From Chloroflexota bacterium (GTDB lineage: Bacteria; Chloroflexota; Anaerolineae; Anaerolineales; E44-bin32), in assembly GCA_022561215.1 (NCBI GenBank), contig JADFRQ010000008.1:1-64000 (forward strand): 64,000 nt of DNA. The letters run 5' to 3'. A program made the translations under genes and the position numbers. The notes below the pieces were generated by a model that had not been told where the DNA came from, did no database searches, and saw only the letters and a program-made list of their open reading frames with translations. This document shows, piece after piece, positions 17,035 through 26,456 of the stretch (the first letter of the stretch is position 1; each line of letters opens with the position of its first letter).

Positions 17035-18771
17035 ATGTTGATTGAACTGCGAATCCAAGAATTTGCAATTATCGAGAATCTGGTACTTGATCTGGGCCCG
17101 GGCTTGATTGTGTTCACTGGGGAGACTGGCGCGGGAAAATCGATCATTGTAGATGCGGTCGAAATGATCCTTGGCGGCAGAGCCGAAAGTGTCCAAATTC
17201 GAAGAGGCGCGGACAGGGCAGTGATCGAGGGAATATTTAAAGTGCCCTCGGGAGTTGCAAAGGAAACGGAAAATATCCTCGAGCGCGAGGCACTGGTTGG
17301 TGATCCGGGCTTTATTGTTTTAGGCCGTGAAATCCGCAGAGAAGGAAGAAATATTTGCCGCGTGAATGGTCGCATCGTGACATTGGCCGTTCTGCGTGAA
17401 ATTGGGGAATGGCTCGTAGATGTTCACGGACAATCAGAACATCTAAGCCTGCTCCGGGTAAAAGAGCATCTCAACCTACTTGATCGATTTGCACATGTCG
17501 AGCTCTTGGTCAGCGAATATGTCGGCCAATACGATGATCTCCATCGAGTGCAGGGCGAGCTCAAGGAACTGCGCAATGCCGAGAGGGACACGGCACAAAG
17601 AATTGATTTGCTGGCCTATCAAATCAACGAAATCGATAGCTCAGCACTCATAACGGACGAGGAGAAAACGCTGGCGGGTGAACGAATTCGCTTGGCGAAC
17701 GCGGAGCAGCTCGCGGAATTGGCCGGGCAGGCGATCCTGGCACTCGACGAAGATCATGGTGAGCGATCCTCTGCAACCGATCTCTTGGCTCTCACGGCCG
17801 ACGCGCTCGCCAGGTTGGGAAAAGTCGACCAGAGCGTGGAGGCAGATTTACAGACCGCGCTGGATTTGACCGAAACGGCCGTAGATTTGGCGAAGCAATT
17901 GCGTAATTATCTAGGGCAAATCGCCCACGACCCCGCACGTTTAGATGAAGTTGAAGAACGTTTGGAGCTTATTCATAGTTTGGAACGTAAATATGGAAAT
18001 GGAATTCCTGCGATTTTGGAATATGCCGAACAGGCCAGGGAAGAACTGGCGGGATTCACCTATGCCGAGGAGAAGCTGGAATCTTTGCAGGCCGAAGAGA
18101 TGGTTCTCCTCCAAGAGCTGACCGGCAAGGCCGTGGAACTGTCACGAAGAAGAACGAAAGCCGCTGCCAATTTAGCCGATGGTGTGGTCGCCGAGTTGAC
18201 GGAACTAAAGATGGCAGGGGCGCAGTTTGCTGTCGATCTCAATTGGGTAGACGATGCGCACGGAGTGCATGTCGATAAGCGCCAGGTCGCACTGCTGCCC
18301 AAGGGAATCGATACCGCAGAATTTTTGGTTGCCCCAAACCCCGGTGAAGGGTTGAGACCCTTGACGAAGATCGCTTCCGGAGGTGAAACAACCCGCCTGA
18401 TGCTTGCGCTGAAGAATATGCTCGCCAATGCTGATCGAACTCCTACTCTGATCTTTGATGAAATTGATCAAGGAATAGGTGGCCGCGTGGGGGCGATCGT
18501 TGGTCGCAAGCTTTGGAATTTGGGACGCGAGCATCAAGTCTTATGTATCACCCATCTTCCGCAGCTGGCGGCATTTGGCGATCAGCACTTCAATGTTTCT
18601 AAACAAGTTCAGGAAGGTAGAACGCTCACGATCACCCGACCTCTGCAGGGATCGGAAAGAATCGTTGAGCTGGCGATGATGCTGGGCGGAGAATCAGAAC
18701 CCAATTTGCAGAGTGCCGCAGAATTGCTAACGCTCGCTTCCAGCGCGCATGCCTCCCGCGTGGATAAATAA
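17035..18771 (+). CDS. recN: DNA repair protein RecN
   Basis: An SMC-like ATPase acting at double-strand breaks (578 residues). The Walker A motif GETGAGKS is at 29-36. Long coiled coils fill the middle, at about 155-370. The C-terminal half has the ABC signature (KIASGGETTRLMLALK), Walker B (TLIFDEIDQGIGG) and the ITHLPQLAAFGD motif. Length and order fit RecN closely. It is last in the DUF3467-translin-nadK-recN group. Confidence 0.97.
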   Translation: MLIELRIQEFAIIENLVLDLGPGLIVFTGETGAGKSIIVDAVEMILGGRAESVQIRRGADRAVIEGIFKVPSGVAKETENILEREALVGDPGFIVLGREIRREGRNICRVNGRIVTLAVLREIGEWLVDVHGQSEHLSLLRVKEHLNLLDRFAHVELLVSEYVGQYDDLHRVQGELKELRNAERDTAQRIDLLAYQINEIDSSALITDEEKTLAGERIRLANAEQLAELAGQAILALDEDHGERSSATDLLALTADALARLGKVDQSVEADLQTALDLTETAVDLAKQLRNYLGQIAHDPARLDEVEERLELIHSLERKYGNGIPAILEYAEQAREELAGFTYAEEKLESLQAEEMVLLQELTGKAVELSRRRTKAAANLADGVVAELTELKMAGAQFAVDLNWVDDAHGVHVDKRQVALLPKGIDTAEFLVAPNPGEGLRPLTKIASGGETTRLMLALKNMLANADRTPTLIFDEIDQGIGGRVGAIVGRKLWNLGREHQVLCITHLPQLAAFGDQHFNVSKQVQEGRTLTITRPLQGSERIVELAMMLGGESEPNLQSAAELLTLASSAHASRVDK

Positions 18772-18866
18772 AATTAATTTACGAAAGGAAAGAAGTATTC
18801 CACTTAACGCGTCTAGAAAGAACATAACTTTGCAGACCGGCTCACGTATTCAGAAGAGGAAGGATC

Positions 18867-19349
18867 ATGAATCTTTTAAGTGATACGCTCGGAATCAACG
18901 AATGGTTGGCAATCCTCAGGATCGGGATCGGTCTTTGGTGGCTGAAAAGCGTTTTCCATAAGAATATACGCAACTTTTTGGCAGGCGGCATTGTTACCTG
19001 GACAGTCGGATTGGCAGAAGCACATCCATGGACTTTTTATGGAAACTCGATCAAGAGTTTTGTAACACGAGGCGCACGCTGGTTTCCAGCGCTCTCGCTT
19101 CTTGGGGAATTGGCGGTGGGTATTGGGTTGACGTTTGGCTTGTTCACGCCGCTTTCGGCGCTCGTGGGGATATTTCTAAACATCAACTACATCGCGCTGG
19201 CGGGAGTGAAGCTCACTGATCCGGATGTAAACCCCGGTTTTCGGGTTGAACAGGGCCAAAATTGGAATATGATCGTTGGCGAAGTTGTGATCTTCGCTAC
19301 CGGCGCGGGAGCCGTGTGGAGTATCGATCGTTTGCTGGGGATTTTCTAG
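18867..19349 (+). CDS. DoxX-like membrane protein
   Basis: A 160-residue integral membrane protein with about four hydrophobic helices. Features such as LRIGIGLWWLKSVFHK near the N-terminus, GELAVGIGLTFGLFTPLSALVG in the middle and the late NW...VIFATGAGA resemble the DoxX family, some of whose members are quinol-oxidase or redox-associated subunits. The function here is not determined. The start has AGAGGAAGGA as ribosome site. It stands alone and is followed by a GTAGGGGC palindrome. Confidence 0.7.
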   Translation: MNLLSDTLGINEWLAILRIGIGLWWLKSVFHKNIRNFLAGGIVTWTVGLAEAHPWTFYGNSIKSFVTRGARWFPALSLLGELAVGIGLTFGLFTPLSALVGIFLNINYIALAGVKLTDPDVNPGFRVEQGQNWNMIVGEVVIFATGAGAVWSIDRLLGIF

Positions 19350-19374
19350 GCACGATCGATCCTTCGTAATCCGA

Positions 19375-19402
19375 GTAGGGGCGTTCAATTGAACGCCCCT
19401 AC
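19375..19402. repeat. 28-bp perfect palindrome (GTAGGGGCG / TTCAATTGAA core)
   Basis: This is a perfect 28-base palindrome with outer arm GTAGGGGCG and centre TTCAATTGAA, 25 bases after the DoxX-like gene. The same arm and core recur at 40945, 41047, 41149, 41251, 43379 and 53255, next to SLH genes. A lone half-arm (TTCGTAGGGGCA) occurs near 19484. Confidence 0.92.
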
Positions 19403-19555
19403 GTCGTACAATTCCCAAGTTCATAATGTTGGATGGGATATGGCAGCCCAGGAGCAGCGCACTCCAATCCGAGATGAGAAGGTGATTCGTAGGGGCAATA
19501 GGAATATCCCGCTGCTTTGCGCATTGGCCGGTTATTCTGGAAATATAGCCAGTAT

Positions 19556-19594
19556 AAAAAAAACCGTCTCGGAGAAACCAATCTCCAAGACGGC
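19556..19594 (-). terminator. Rho-independent terminator of clpC
   Basis: On the minus strand, a 12-bp stem with one mismatch (CCGTCTTGGAGA ... TCTCCGAGACGG, loop TTGGTT) is followed by eight T. It lies 30 bases after the clpC stop. Confidence 0.9.
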
Positions 19595-19623
19595 TTAATT
19601 TTGGCTACGTGGTTCTTATCTTC

Positions 19624-22086
19624 TTAAGCGGATACTTCTTCTTCAATGCTGATTGGCGTGCCCTGTTGGATGTGGCGGAAGACAACACCTTCCTCCTCAA
19701 TATAATCCACGATCACCGTGTCGCCTTCTTCAAATTCGCCTTGCAGGATCTTGACCGAAAGCGGGCTTTCGACATATTTCTGCAATGCTCTCTGCAGTGG
19801 GCGGGCACCGAAAGTTGGCTCATAACCTTCCTGAGCAAGCCATGTACGCGCGGCAGGAGAAAGTTCGGCTTTCAAACCGTGTTCATCCAGGCGTTCAGCT
19901 ACCAGCTTCATCTTGAGATCGACGATCAACTCCATTTGTTCAACAGTGAGCGATGAGAAGATAATAATTTCATCGATCCGGTTGAGAAATTCCGGTCGGA
20001 AAGTGTCCTTGAGCGCTTTCTCAATTTTTTCCTTCGATTCGTCACCTTCTGTGTGCAGGAAGCCAAGAGTGCCCGATTGCGTGACAAATTCCGTGCCCAG
20101 ATTCGAGGTCATGATCAATACGGTATTGCGAAAATCGACTACGCGACCCTGCCCATCGGTGAGACGGCCGTCATCAAGAATTTGCAATAGGGCGTTCCAA
20201 ACCTCGGGGTGCGCCTTTTCAATTTCATCGAAGAGAATCACCCGATAGGGTCGCCGCCGAACCGCTTCCGTGAGTTGCCCGCCCTCCTCATAACCTACAT
20301 ATCCAGGGGGTGCGCCAAAAAGTCGGGACACGGTGTGTTGTTCATGGTATTCACTCATATCGATGCGTAGAATGGCATCTTCATCATCGAAGAGGAACTC
20401 AGCCAGTGCCTTCCCCAGTTCGGTTTTGCCCACTCCAGAGGATCCGAGAAAGATGAATGATCCGATTGGCCGGCGGGGATCCTTCAGGCCCGCACGCGCT
20501 CTGCGTATGGCGTCAGCCAGGGCATGGATCGCTTCTTCCTGGCCGATGATTCGTTCATGGAGTCGCTCTTCCATGTGCAGCAATTTCTCAGATTCGGTCT
20601 CCAACATCGAGCTGACAGGAATGCCGGTCCACATGGCGATGATTTCGGCGATATCATCCGCATCAACGACTTCATCCAATTGATGCTCGGCCTCCCAGGC
20701 ATCACGCGCCTCGCGGAATTCCTGCTCCAGGCGCAAGCGCGTTGATTTTTTTTCTGCCGCACGTTCGTAATCACGCTCAATGCCGGCATGTTCCTCTTCC
20801 GCCAACAAGCGGTCAATATCGGCTTTTTGAGTCTTTAGTTCTGGAGGAAGCGAGTAAAGGGCTACGCGCAGTTTCGCAGCAGCCTCGTCAATCAGATCAA
20901 TCGCCTTGTCAGGCAGCCATCGATCCGAGATATAACGATTCGATAATTTGGCGGCGGCGATCAGGGCTTCGTCAGTGAAATGAACCTTGTGATGCGCTTC
21001 GTAGCGATCGCGTAGCCCACGAAGCATTTCGATCGTTTCTTCTACCGAGGGCTCATCAACATAAATTGGTGCAAAACGGCGCGCCAGGGCGGCGTCTTTT
21101 TCGATGTATTTGTGGTATTCGTCGAGTGTTGTGGCGCCGATGCATTGTAATTCGCCGCGTGCCAATGCTGGTTTGAGCATATTCGAAGCGTCCATTGCCC
21201 CTTGAGCAGCGCCTGCACCCACCACGGTATGTAATTCATCAATCATGAGAATAATCTCGCCATCGGAGCGCTGTATTTCTTCCATGACGGCTTTCAAACG
21301 TTCTTCAAATTCACCCCGGAAGCGCGATCCCGCGATCATTGCCCCAAGATCAAGCGAAACCACCTTCTTGCCCATGAGAATTTCAGGGACATCACCACTT
21401 TCGATCTTCTGCGCCAGGCCTTCGACGATTGCCGTTTTCCCGACGCCTGCCTCGCCAATCAATACGGGATTATTCTTCGTTCGCCGAGAAAGAATTTGAA
21501 TGAGGCGCAGAATCTCTTCGTCACGTCCGATGACCGGATCCAGCTTCCCTTCCCTGGCGAATTTCGTGAGATCGCGTGTGTACTTTTCCAGTGTGCGATA
21601 TCGTGATTCAGCTTTTCGATCGGTGACACGTTGTCCGCCACGCACGTCTTTTATCGCGTCGGCAGCGCGCTGTTTGCTGATACCTTCCTCGGCCAGCAAA
21701 CGCGCGATGGCGGTATTGCGCTCCGAAAGGATCGCGAGAAAGATGTGTTCCGTCGAGATGTATTCATCTTTGAGACGATTCGCCTCTTCATTTGCCATAT
21801 CGACAACGCGTTTTACACGAGGGGTAATAAATATCTGCCCAGCACCTCCGCCGTAAATGTTGGCCTTCGGGCTGGTGCGCAGCAGGTGGTCAATCTTCTC
21901 GGTTAGTGCTTCAATATCGACGTTAAGTTTCTCGAGAATTTGTGGGATTACGCCTTGCGGCTGCTCAATAAGCGCCAGAAGAATGTGTTCAGTATCTATC
22001 TGGTTATGTCCATACCGCTGAATAATTTCCGCCGCGCGTTGGGCGGCATCTTGTGCGCGTTCCGTAAAACGATCAAATCGCATCAT
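19624..22086 (-). CDS. clpC: ClpC-type AAA+ unfoldase
   Basis: A Hsp100 unfoldase that feeds substrates to ClpP (820 residues). The N-terminal Clp repeat domain covers ~1-145 ([30 protein letters not shown]). AAA domain 1 has Walker A GEAGVGKT at 211-218 and Walker [12 protein letters not shown]. The middle domain is short, with the WTGIPVSSM segment, fitting ClpC rather than ClpB. AAA domain 2 has Walker A GSSGVGKT near 548, [13 protein letters not shown] and [13 protein letters not shown]. The start ATG has AAGGAT upstream. No CIRCE or CtsR operator was recognised in the upstream gap. A strong terminator follows. The gene stands alone. Confidence 0.95.
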   Translation of the reverse strand: MMRFDRFTERAQDAAQRAAEIIQRYGHNQIDTEHILLALIEQPQGVIPQILEKLNVDIEALTEKIDHLLRTSPKANIYGGGAGQIFITPRVKRVVDMANEEANRLKDEYISTEHIFLAILSERNTAIARLLAEEGISKQRAADAIKDVRGGQRVTDRKAESRYRTLEKYTRDLTKFAREGKLDPVIGRDEEILRLIQILSRRTKNNPVLIGEAGVGKTAIVEGLAQKIESGDVPEILMGKKVVSLDLGAMIAGSRFRGEFEERLKAVMEEIQRSDGEIILMIDELHTVVGAGAAQGAMDASNMLKPALARGELQCIGATTLDEYHKYIEKDAALARRFAPIYVDEPSVEETIEMLRGLRDRYEAHHKVHFTDEALIAAAKLSNRYISDRWLPDKAIDLIDEAAAKLRVALYSLPPELKTQKADIDRLLAEEEHAGIERDYERAAEKKSTRLRLEQEFREARDAWEAEHQLDEVVDADDIAEIIAMWTGIPVSSMLETESEKLLHMEERLHERIIGQEEAIHALADAIRRARAGLKDPRRPIGSFIFLGSSGVGKTELGKALAEFLFDDEDAILRIDMSEYHEQHTVSRLFGAPPGYVGYEEGGQLTEAVRRRPYRVILFDEIEKAHPEVWNALLQILDDGRLTDGQGRVVDFRNTVLIMTSNLGTEFVTQSGTLGFLHTEGDESKEKIEKALKDTFRPEFLNRIDEIIIFSSLTVEQMELIVDLKMKLVAERLDEHGLKAELSPAARTWLAQEGYEPTFGARPLQRALQKYVESPLSVKILQGEFEEGDTVIVDYIEEEGVVFRHIQQGTPISIEEEVSA

Positions 22087-22789
22087 AATAGATCATCCTT
22101 AAACGTCTCCGGCTAAGGAGTACGTTTCGCTTCGATTATATCAGCGCTACCCAGGTGAGAAACATAAGAAAAACATATGAATCCTCTGGGCAAAAGATCC
22201 CCATAAACCTGCAGCATCACGCCGTATCCCCTATCTAAACATACACACGAGACCATTGTAGCCTTCCATTAAAGATCGTGAAAGTAGGGGTTGGAAGGCA
22301 CCGCGAAACGTAAATCCAGGCTTTTTGTGCGCCGTAAGCCTCGGCCGTATGCCTCGGCCGTATGCCTGGTGTAAATTGGGAACGGATCGGCCTCCAATAT
22401 CCTATTGATCCTCTGGCAATGAGCGAGGTTCCACTGAAAGGATCAATGAAATCCTACGCGCTGTGCTCTTTCGTGTTCGTTAACCGGGCAAGCATTTCAT
22501 TGCAAGATTATGGCCCAAGCACTCCAGCAGACCCTATGCTTCAAAAACCTGATTGCAGACCGAACTAATTAAGCTTATAGCACAGCAGCCGACGAAAGCG
22601 TGAAATGTATGGCAGATGTAAGGTCCCGGTATGGGGTTCCACAATAAGATGGTAACAGGTGTTGTTCTGGGACGAAAGCGCGCAGAATAACACCTTAAAG
22701 AAGGAATTCTAGAGAGACTCAGTTAGCCTAAATGAGTTGTTCTGGTGATTAAGTAAATGTCTTAGTATTTTTCCCTGGGGAAACTATTA
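22087..22789. other. Intergenic region between clpC and a hybrid kinase
   Basis: This 703-base gap between divergent genes holds no convincing gene; a 68-codon open frame at 22362 has no ribosome site or recognisable content. It contains a 13-bp unit repeated at 22338-22350 and 22351-22363 (GCCTCGGCCGTAT). A hairpin lies at 22657-22695. The motif GACGAAAGCG occurs at about 22591 and again in the hairpin loop. Confidence 0.6.
22657..22695 (+). promoter_or_regulatory. 13-bp hairpin upstream of the hybrid kinase
   Basis: AGGTGTTGTTCTG at 22657-22669 pairs with CAGAATAACACCT at 22683-22695 with one mismatch. The 13-base loop contains GACGAAAGCG. It lies 95 bases before the kinase start and lacks a T-run, so it may be a leader structure or a repeat rather than a terminator. 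Confidence 0.45.
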
Positions 22790-24703
22790 TTGGCTAACCA
22801 TCTCATCAATGTCCTGCTCATCGAAGATAATCAAGATGACGCAAACCTCATTCAAGAAATATTGCTGGATGGGGTATCGCCGATATTTACCTTCAGTCAC
22901 GCTGACCGACTTAATCTTGGTTTGCAGCATATTACGTGGGAAACTTTTGAGATCGTCTTGCTAGATCTCGTACTGCCCGATTCCAACGGATTGGAAACAT
23001 TCATTCAGATTCATGCAGTGGCCCCTGAAATTCCGATCTTGATCCTCACGAGTGAAGAGGATGAGGGCTACGCGATCAGTGCCGTGGAGCGAGGGGCGCA
23101 AGACTATCTCCTCAAAGGGACGCTGAGTCGTAGTGTACTCGTGCGCTCGATTCAATATTCGATCGAGCGTAAAAATAGCGAAACCGAAATTCAAATCCTT
23201 ATTGAAAGCATGCGGCGCCAATCATCAGAGTTGCAGAATGTCCTGGAAATTGTGCATGATGGGGTCTTAATCCTTAATGCGCAGCGTGAACTCGTTTTTG
23301 CAAATGCCGCGGTAGTCAGCTACCTGGAATATCTAACGGATTCAAATGTTGGCGAGGAGCTCGTGCGCCTGGGGTCCATGTCTGTCGTCGAGTTACTCGG
23401 ACAAACCGATCAGAAAACGGCATTTGAACTCAACATTGATAAGCTGGACCTCAAATTTGAAATTAATGTCAGCCCCTATTCCCTGGGTTACAAGGAAAAG
23501 GGCTGGATCCTGCTCCTCCGCAGCAACGGCGATAAAATTCCAATTCGATCTCAAGAGCAAGATCGTCAGGCGGCTGTCGGACAGCTTGCTTCCGGAATTG
23601 CCCACGATTTCAACAATATTATGGGTTCGATTATCCTGTATTCAGAGATGCTGCTCAACAAACAATTACTCAAGGGCAAGGATCGCGAAAGAATGGCGAC
23701 CATCATGCACCAGGCGCAGCGCGCGGCGGCGCTTACGCGTCAGATCCTTGATTTCAGCAGGGCCGGTCTGATCGAACCGCACCGGGTAGACCTCGTACCT
23801 TTCATGATCGAAATTACAAAGTTGTTGAGTCGTACACTTCCCGAGAATATCCGCCTGAGTCTGATCCAAAAAGATAAATTTAATGTCGTTAATGTCGATC
23901 CTGTTCGGATTCAACAAGTGTTCATGAACCTGGCCATTAACGCCAGAGATGCTATGCCGAATGGCGGCGAGTTGGAAATTGAACTGGAGATTATTAAGAT
24001 AGCCGCGGGGCAAGACCGTCCCATCAAGGAACTCAAGGAAGGTGATTGGGTTCGTGTAAAAGTCTCGGATAACGGGAATGGAATTCACGCGGACGTGCTT
24101 CCTCACATCTTTGAGCCTTTTTTCACAACCAAGGGTCACGGCGAATCTTCCGGGCTCGGCCTGGCACAAGTTTATGGGATTATCAAACAGCATGGGGGGC
24201 ATATCGAGGTAGCCAGCAAGAAAGGCAGTGGTACCACGTTCACTCTCTATCTTCCCGCGCACCCCGGCCCGATTGAAAACGCACTTATTCCTGACGTTGT
24301 TGATCCTCCTGGTAAGGCCACCGAAACTTTGCTTGTTGTGGAGGATGACTATAACAGCCGCACAGCAGTAAGCGAGGCCCTGCGCGCACATAAATTTAGC
24401 GTGCTTTCTGCAGGAAATGGACAAGAAGCCCTTAAACTTATCGAAGAACATAAGGGTGAAATAGACCTTGTTCTCAGTGATCTGATCATGCCGGGTATGG
24501 GTGGAGTGAGCCTCTTTCAACAACTCCGAAGTTCCTATCCGGATATTGGGATGATGGTTATGACGGGTTACCCGATGTCTGAGGAAACGCGCGGAATTCT
24601 GGAAGAGGGTGGCGTGACTTGGCTGGCGAAACCCATTCATTCGCGATCGCTTATCAGGGCCGTACGAAAAGTCCTTCAATCCGAGATGCCGAGTCAAACA
24701 TAG
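22790..24703 (+). CDS. Hybrid histidine kinase (REC-PAS-HisKA-HATPase-REC)
   Basis: A cytoplasmic phosphorelay sensor of 637 residues from TTG 22790. The N-terminal receiver has D59 in LLDLVLPDSNG. A PAS-like segment spans ~145-245. The HisKA box AVGQLASGIAHDFNN has the phosphorylated H272. The HATPase domain shows QVFMNLAINARDAMP, DNGNGI, FEPFFTTK and GLGLAQVYG. The C-terminal receiver has D564 in LVLSDLIMPGMGG. No membrane segment is seen, so the signal is probably intracellular or arrives at the first receiver. It resembles the kinase at 38188 closely in its catalytic half. No output regulator is adjacent. TTG was chosen because the conserved receiver starts at once. Confidence 0.92.
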   Translation: MANHLINVLLIEDNQDDANLIQEILLDGVSPIFTFSHADRLNLGLQHITWETFEIVLLDLVLPDSNGLETFIQIHAVAPEIPILILTSEEDEGYAISAVERGAQDYLLKGTLSRSVLVRSIQYSIERKNSETEIQILIESMRRQSSELQNVLEIVHDGVLILNAQRELVFANAAVVSYLEYLTDSNVGEELVRLGSMSVVELLGQTDQKTAFELNIDKLDLKFEINVSPYSLGYKEKGWILLLRSNGDKIPIRSQEQDRQAAVGQLASGIAHDFNNIMGSIILYSEMLLNKQLLKGKDRERMATIMHQAQRAAALTRQILDFSRAGLIEPHRVDLVPFMIEITKLLSRTLPENIRLSLIQKDKFNVVNVDPVRIQQVFMNLAINARDAMPNGGELEIELEIIKIAAGQDRPIKELKEGDWVRVKVSDNGNGIHADVLPHIFEPFFTTKGHGESSGLGLAQVYGIIKQHGGHIEVASKKGSGTTFTLYLPAHPGPIENALIPDVVDPPGKATETLLVVEDDYNSRTAVSEALRAHKFSVLSAGNGQEALKLIEEHKGEIDLVLSDLIMPGMGGVSLFQQLRSSYPDIGMMVMTGYPMSEETRGILEEGGVTWLAKPIHSRSLIRAVRKVLQSEMPSQT

Positions 24704-25100
24704 GCGGGAAAATCCGCCCAATGCCGAAGTCGTGTTCGATCCGTTAGGTCGCCTTTAAATTCACAACCTGGTTAATAGGAACTTGGTGTTGGCGTAGTTG
24801 AATATTAAAACCTAAACGTAAACGCCGGTCACATTTCCATCACCTGCCGGGAACAACGTCGAAACCAACAAGGAATCAATAACTTGGCGCATCCCGATTG
24901 CCCGCCCCATCCGGCAAGAGGATCGTGTGCATTGGCTATTTCGAGGATACGTTCGCTGCGAGGTACCCTTGCGAATGATCTTGCCAGGTGAGAAATGCGA
25001 CGTGCCTTGCGATCGCGGAATCGCATGGGTGAACCAGCCGGGATCGCTGTTTGTACTTTATTGCTTGCCCTTTCCCCGTGCCAGGAATTAGAATCATGGA
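24704..25100. other. Intergenic, nothing recognised
   Basis: This stretch of 397 bases lies between the hybrid kinase and mutY. Open frames in it are short and overlap the start of mutY on the other strand. No repeat, hairpin or promoter stood out. Confidence 0.5.
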
Positions 25101-26165
25101 ATGCATAACATGACAACTCATGCATTATTGAAGTGGTATTCGCATCATGCGCGCGATTTACCCTGGAGAGCATTGCATGATCCCTATGCGATTTGGGTAG
25201 CGGAAGTGATGCTTCAGCAGACGCGTGTGCAAACTGTGATCCCCTACTATTTGCGCTGGATGTCCAGTTACCCGGATGTCCGCAGCCTTGCGCAGGCGGA
25301 GATCGACGAAGTGCTCATGCATTGGGAGGGATTAGGATATTATCGTCGGGCGCATAACATGCTGCGCAGCGCAAATCTGATCCTTACCGATTTTGGGGGG
25401 CTGCTTCCGCGGGGCACAGCCGAATTGCAACGATTGCCAGGGATTGGTGAATACACGGCGAACGCCATCGCAGCGATCGCCTTTAACACGGATGTTATAG
25501 CCATGGACGGAAATCTACGCAGAGTCTTTTCGCGGCTGTTCGACTTTGATGAAAACCTTCGCCGCCCCAGTGCCCGGCGAAAATTGTTGACCCTTGCCCA
25601 GGGGATAATGCCTGAGAATGAGGCTTCATCATTCAACCAAGCCTTAATGGATCTAGGAGCGACAATTTGTGTTTCGAAAAACCCAAAGTGCGATCAATGC
25701 CCGCTTTCGGACTTCTGTCTTGCCTTTGAACGTGGGGTGCAAGGCGCGCGGCCGGTTTCTCAAAAAGCCGCAACCATTCCTCACCATCGTGTTACAGCCG
25801 GGATCTTGCGTGAGAATGGACGTGTGTTTATTGCACGCCGGCCGGAAGGTAAATTATTAGGTGGCTTGTGGGAATTCCCCGGAGGAATGTGTGACGCTCG
25901 AGAAAAAGGTGAAAGCTGTCTGCGGCGGGTTTGGCTCGAAACGCTTGGTGTGGAAGTGCTTCCCGGCGATGATCTTGGTGTCTATCACCATGCGTATAGC
26001 CACTACCGGGTGACGGTCCAGGCGATGGAGTGTGCCGTGATTGATGGCAAACCCAAAGCAATTAATCACACCGAGATCCGTTGGGAAAAAATCGCTGATT
26101 TGGCCAACTACCCGATGGGAAAAGTCGATCGCATGATCGCTGAAAGGCTTGCCAAACCACATTAG
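25101..26165 (+). CDS. mutY: A/G-specific adenine DNA glycosylase
   Basis: Removes adenine mispaired with 8-oxoguanine (354 residues). The HhH-GPD domain has catalytic E35 (VAEVMLQQT), the hairpin LPGIGEYTANAIAAIAF and D136 (AMDGN). The [4Fe-4S] ligands C-x6-C-x2-C-x5-C are in CVSKNPKCDQCPLSDFC. A Nudix-like C-terminal domain for 8-oxoG recognition starts near 230 (GGLWEFPGGMCDAREKGESC). Length fits. ATG 25101 is used; a second ATG lies three codons later. It stands alone. Confidence 0.96.
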   Translation: MHNMTTHALLKWYSHHARDLPWRALHDPYAIWVAEVMLQQTRVQTVIPYYLRWMSSYPDVRSLAQAEIDEVLMHWEGLGYYRRAHNMLRSANLILTDFGGLLPRGTAELQRLPGIGEYTANAIAAIAFNTDVIAMDGNLRRVFSRLFDFDENLRRPSARRKLLTLAQGIMPENEASSFNQALMDLGATICVSKNPKCDQCPLSDFCLAFERGVQGARPVSQKAATIPHHRVTAGILRENGRVFIARRPEGKLLGGLWEFPGGMCDAREKGESCLRRVWLETLGVEVLPGDDLGVYHHAYSHYRVTVQAMECAVIDGKPKAINHTEIRWEKIADLANYPMGKVDRMIAERLAKPH

Positions 26166-26456
26166 AAGCCACATCCCTGCGCCCCGTTCCCCCAAAGTGT
26201 GAAGAATCCCCGGTAAAGTATGTTGCGAGGTCCTTCATCGGGCGATTGCCATCCACGGAAAACCCAACATGAGGCAGCCATTCTCGTATCTCGCAACCCC
26301 ATTTCATCCCCGCCGCAAGCCACCCCGTAGCGAGCTGCAGCGGCCTCTTCCTTGTTTTCCAATGGGCAGATGGTGCAATTTCAGGCCCTAGTGGCTGTGA
26401 TAGAATCAAATTAATTGCTTCCAGGTATTATTTTCGCCCAAAGGTAAAATAAACAA

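Noticed and set aside
22087-22200. CIRCE or CtsR operator upstream of clpC
   Set aside because: I looked for TTAGCACTC-N9-GAGTGCTAA and for the CtsR heptad repeat and saw neither.
22362-22568. 68-codon open frame in the clpC-kinase gap
   Set aside because: No ribosome site, no similarity recognised, and it begins inside a short tandem repeat.
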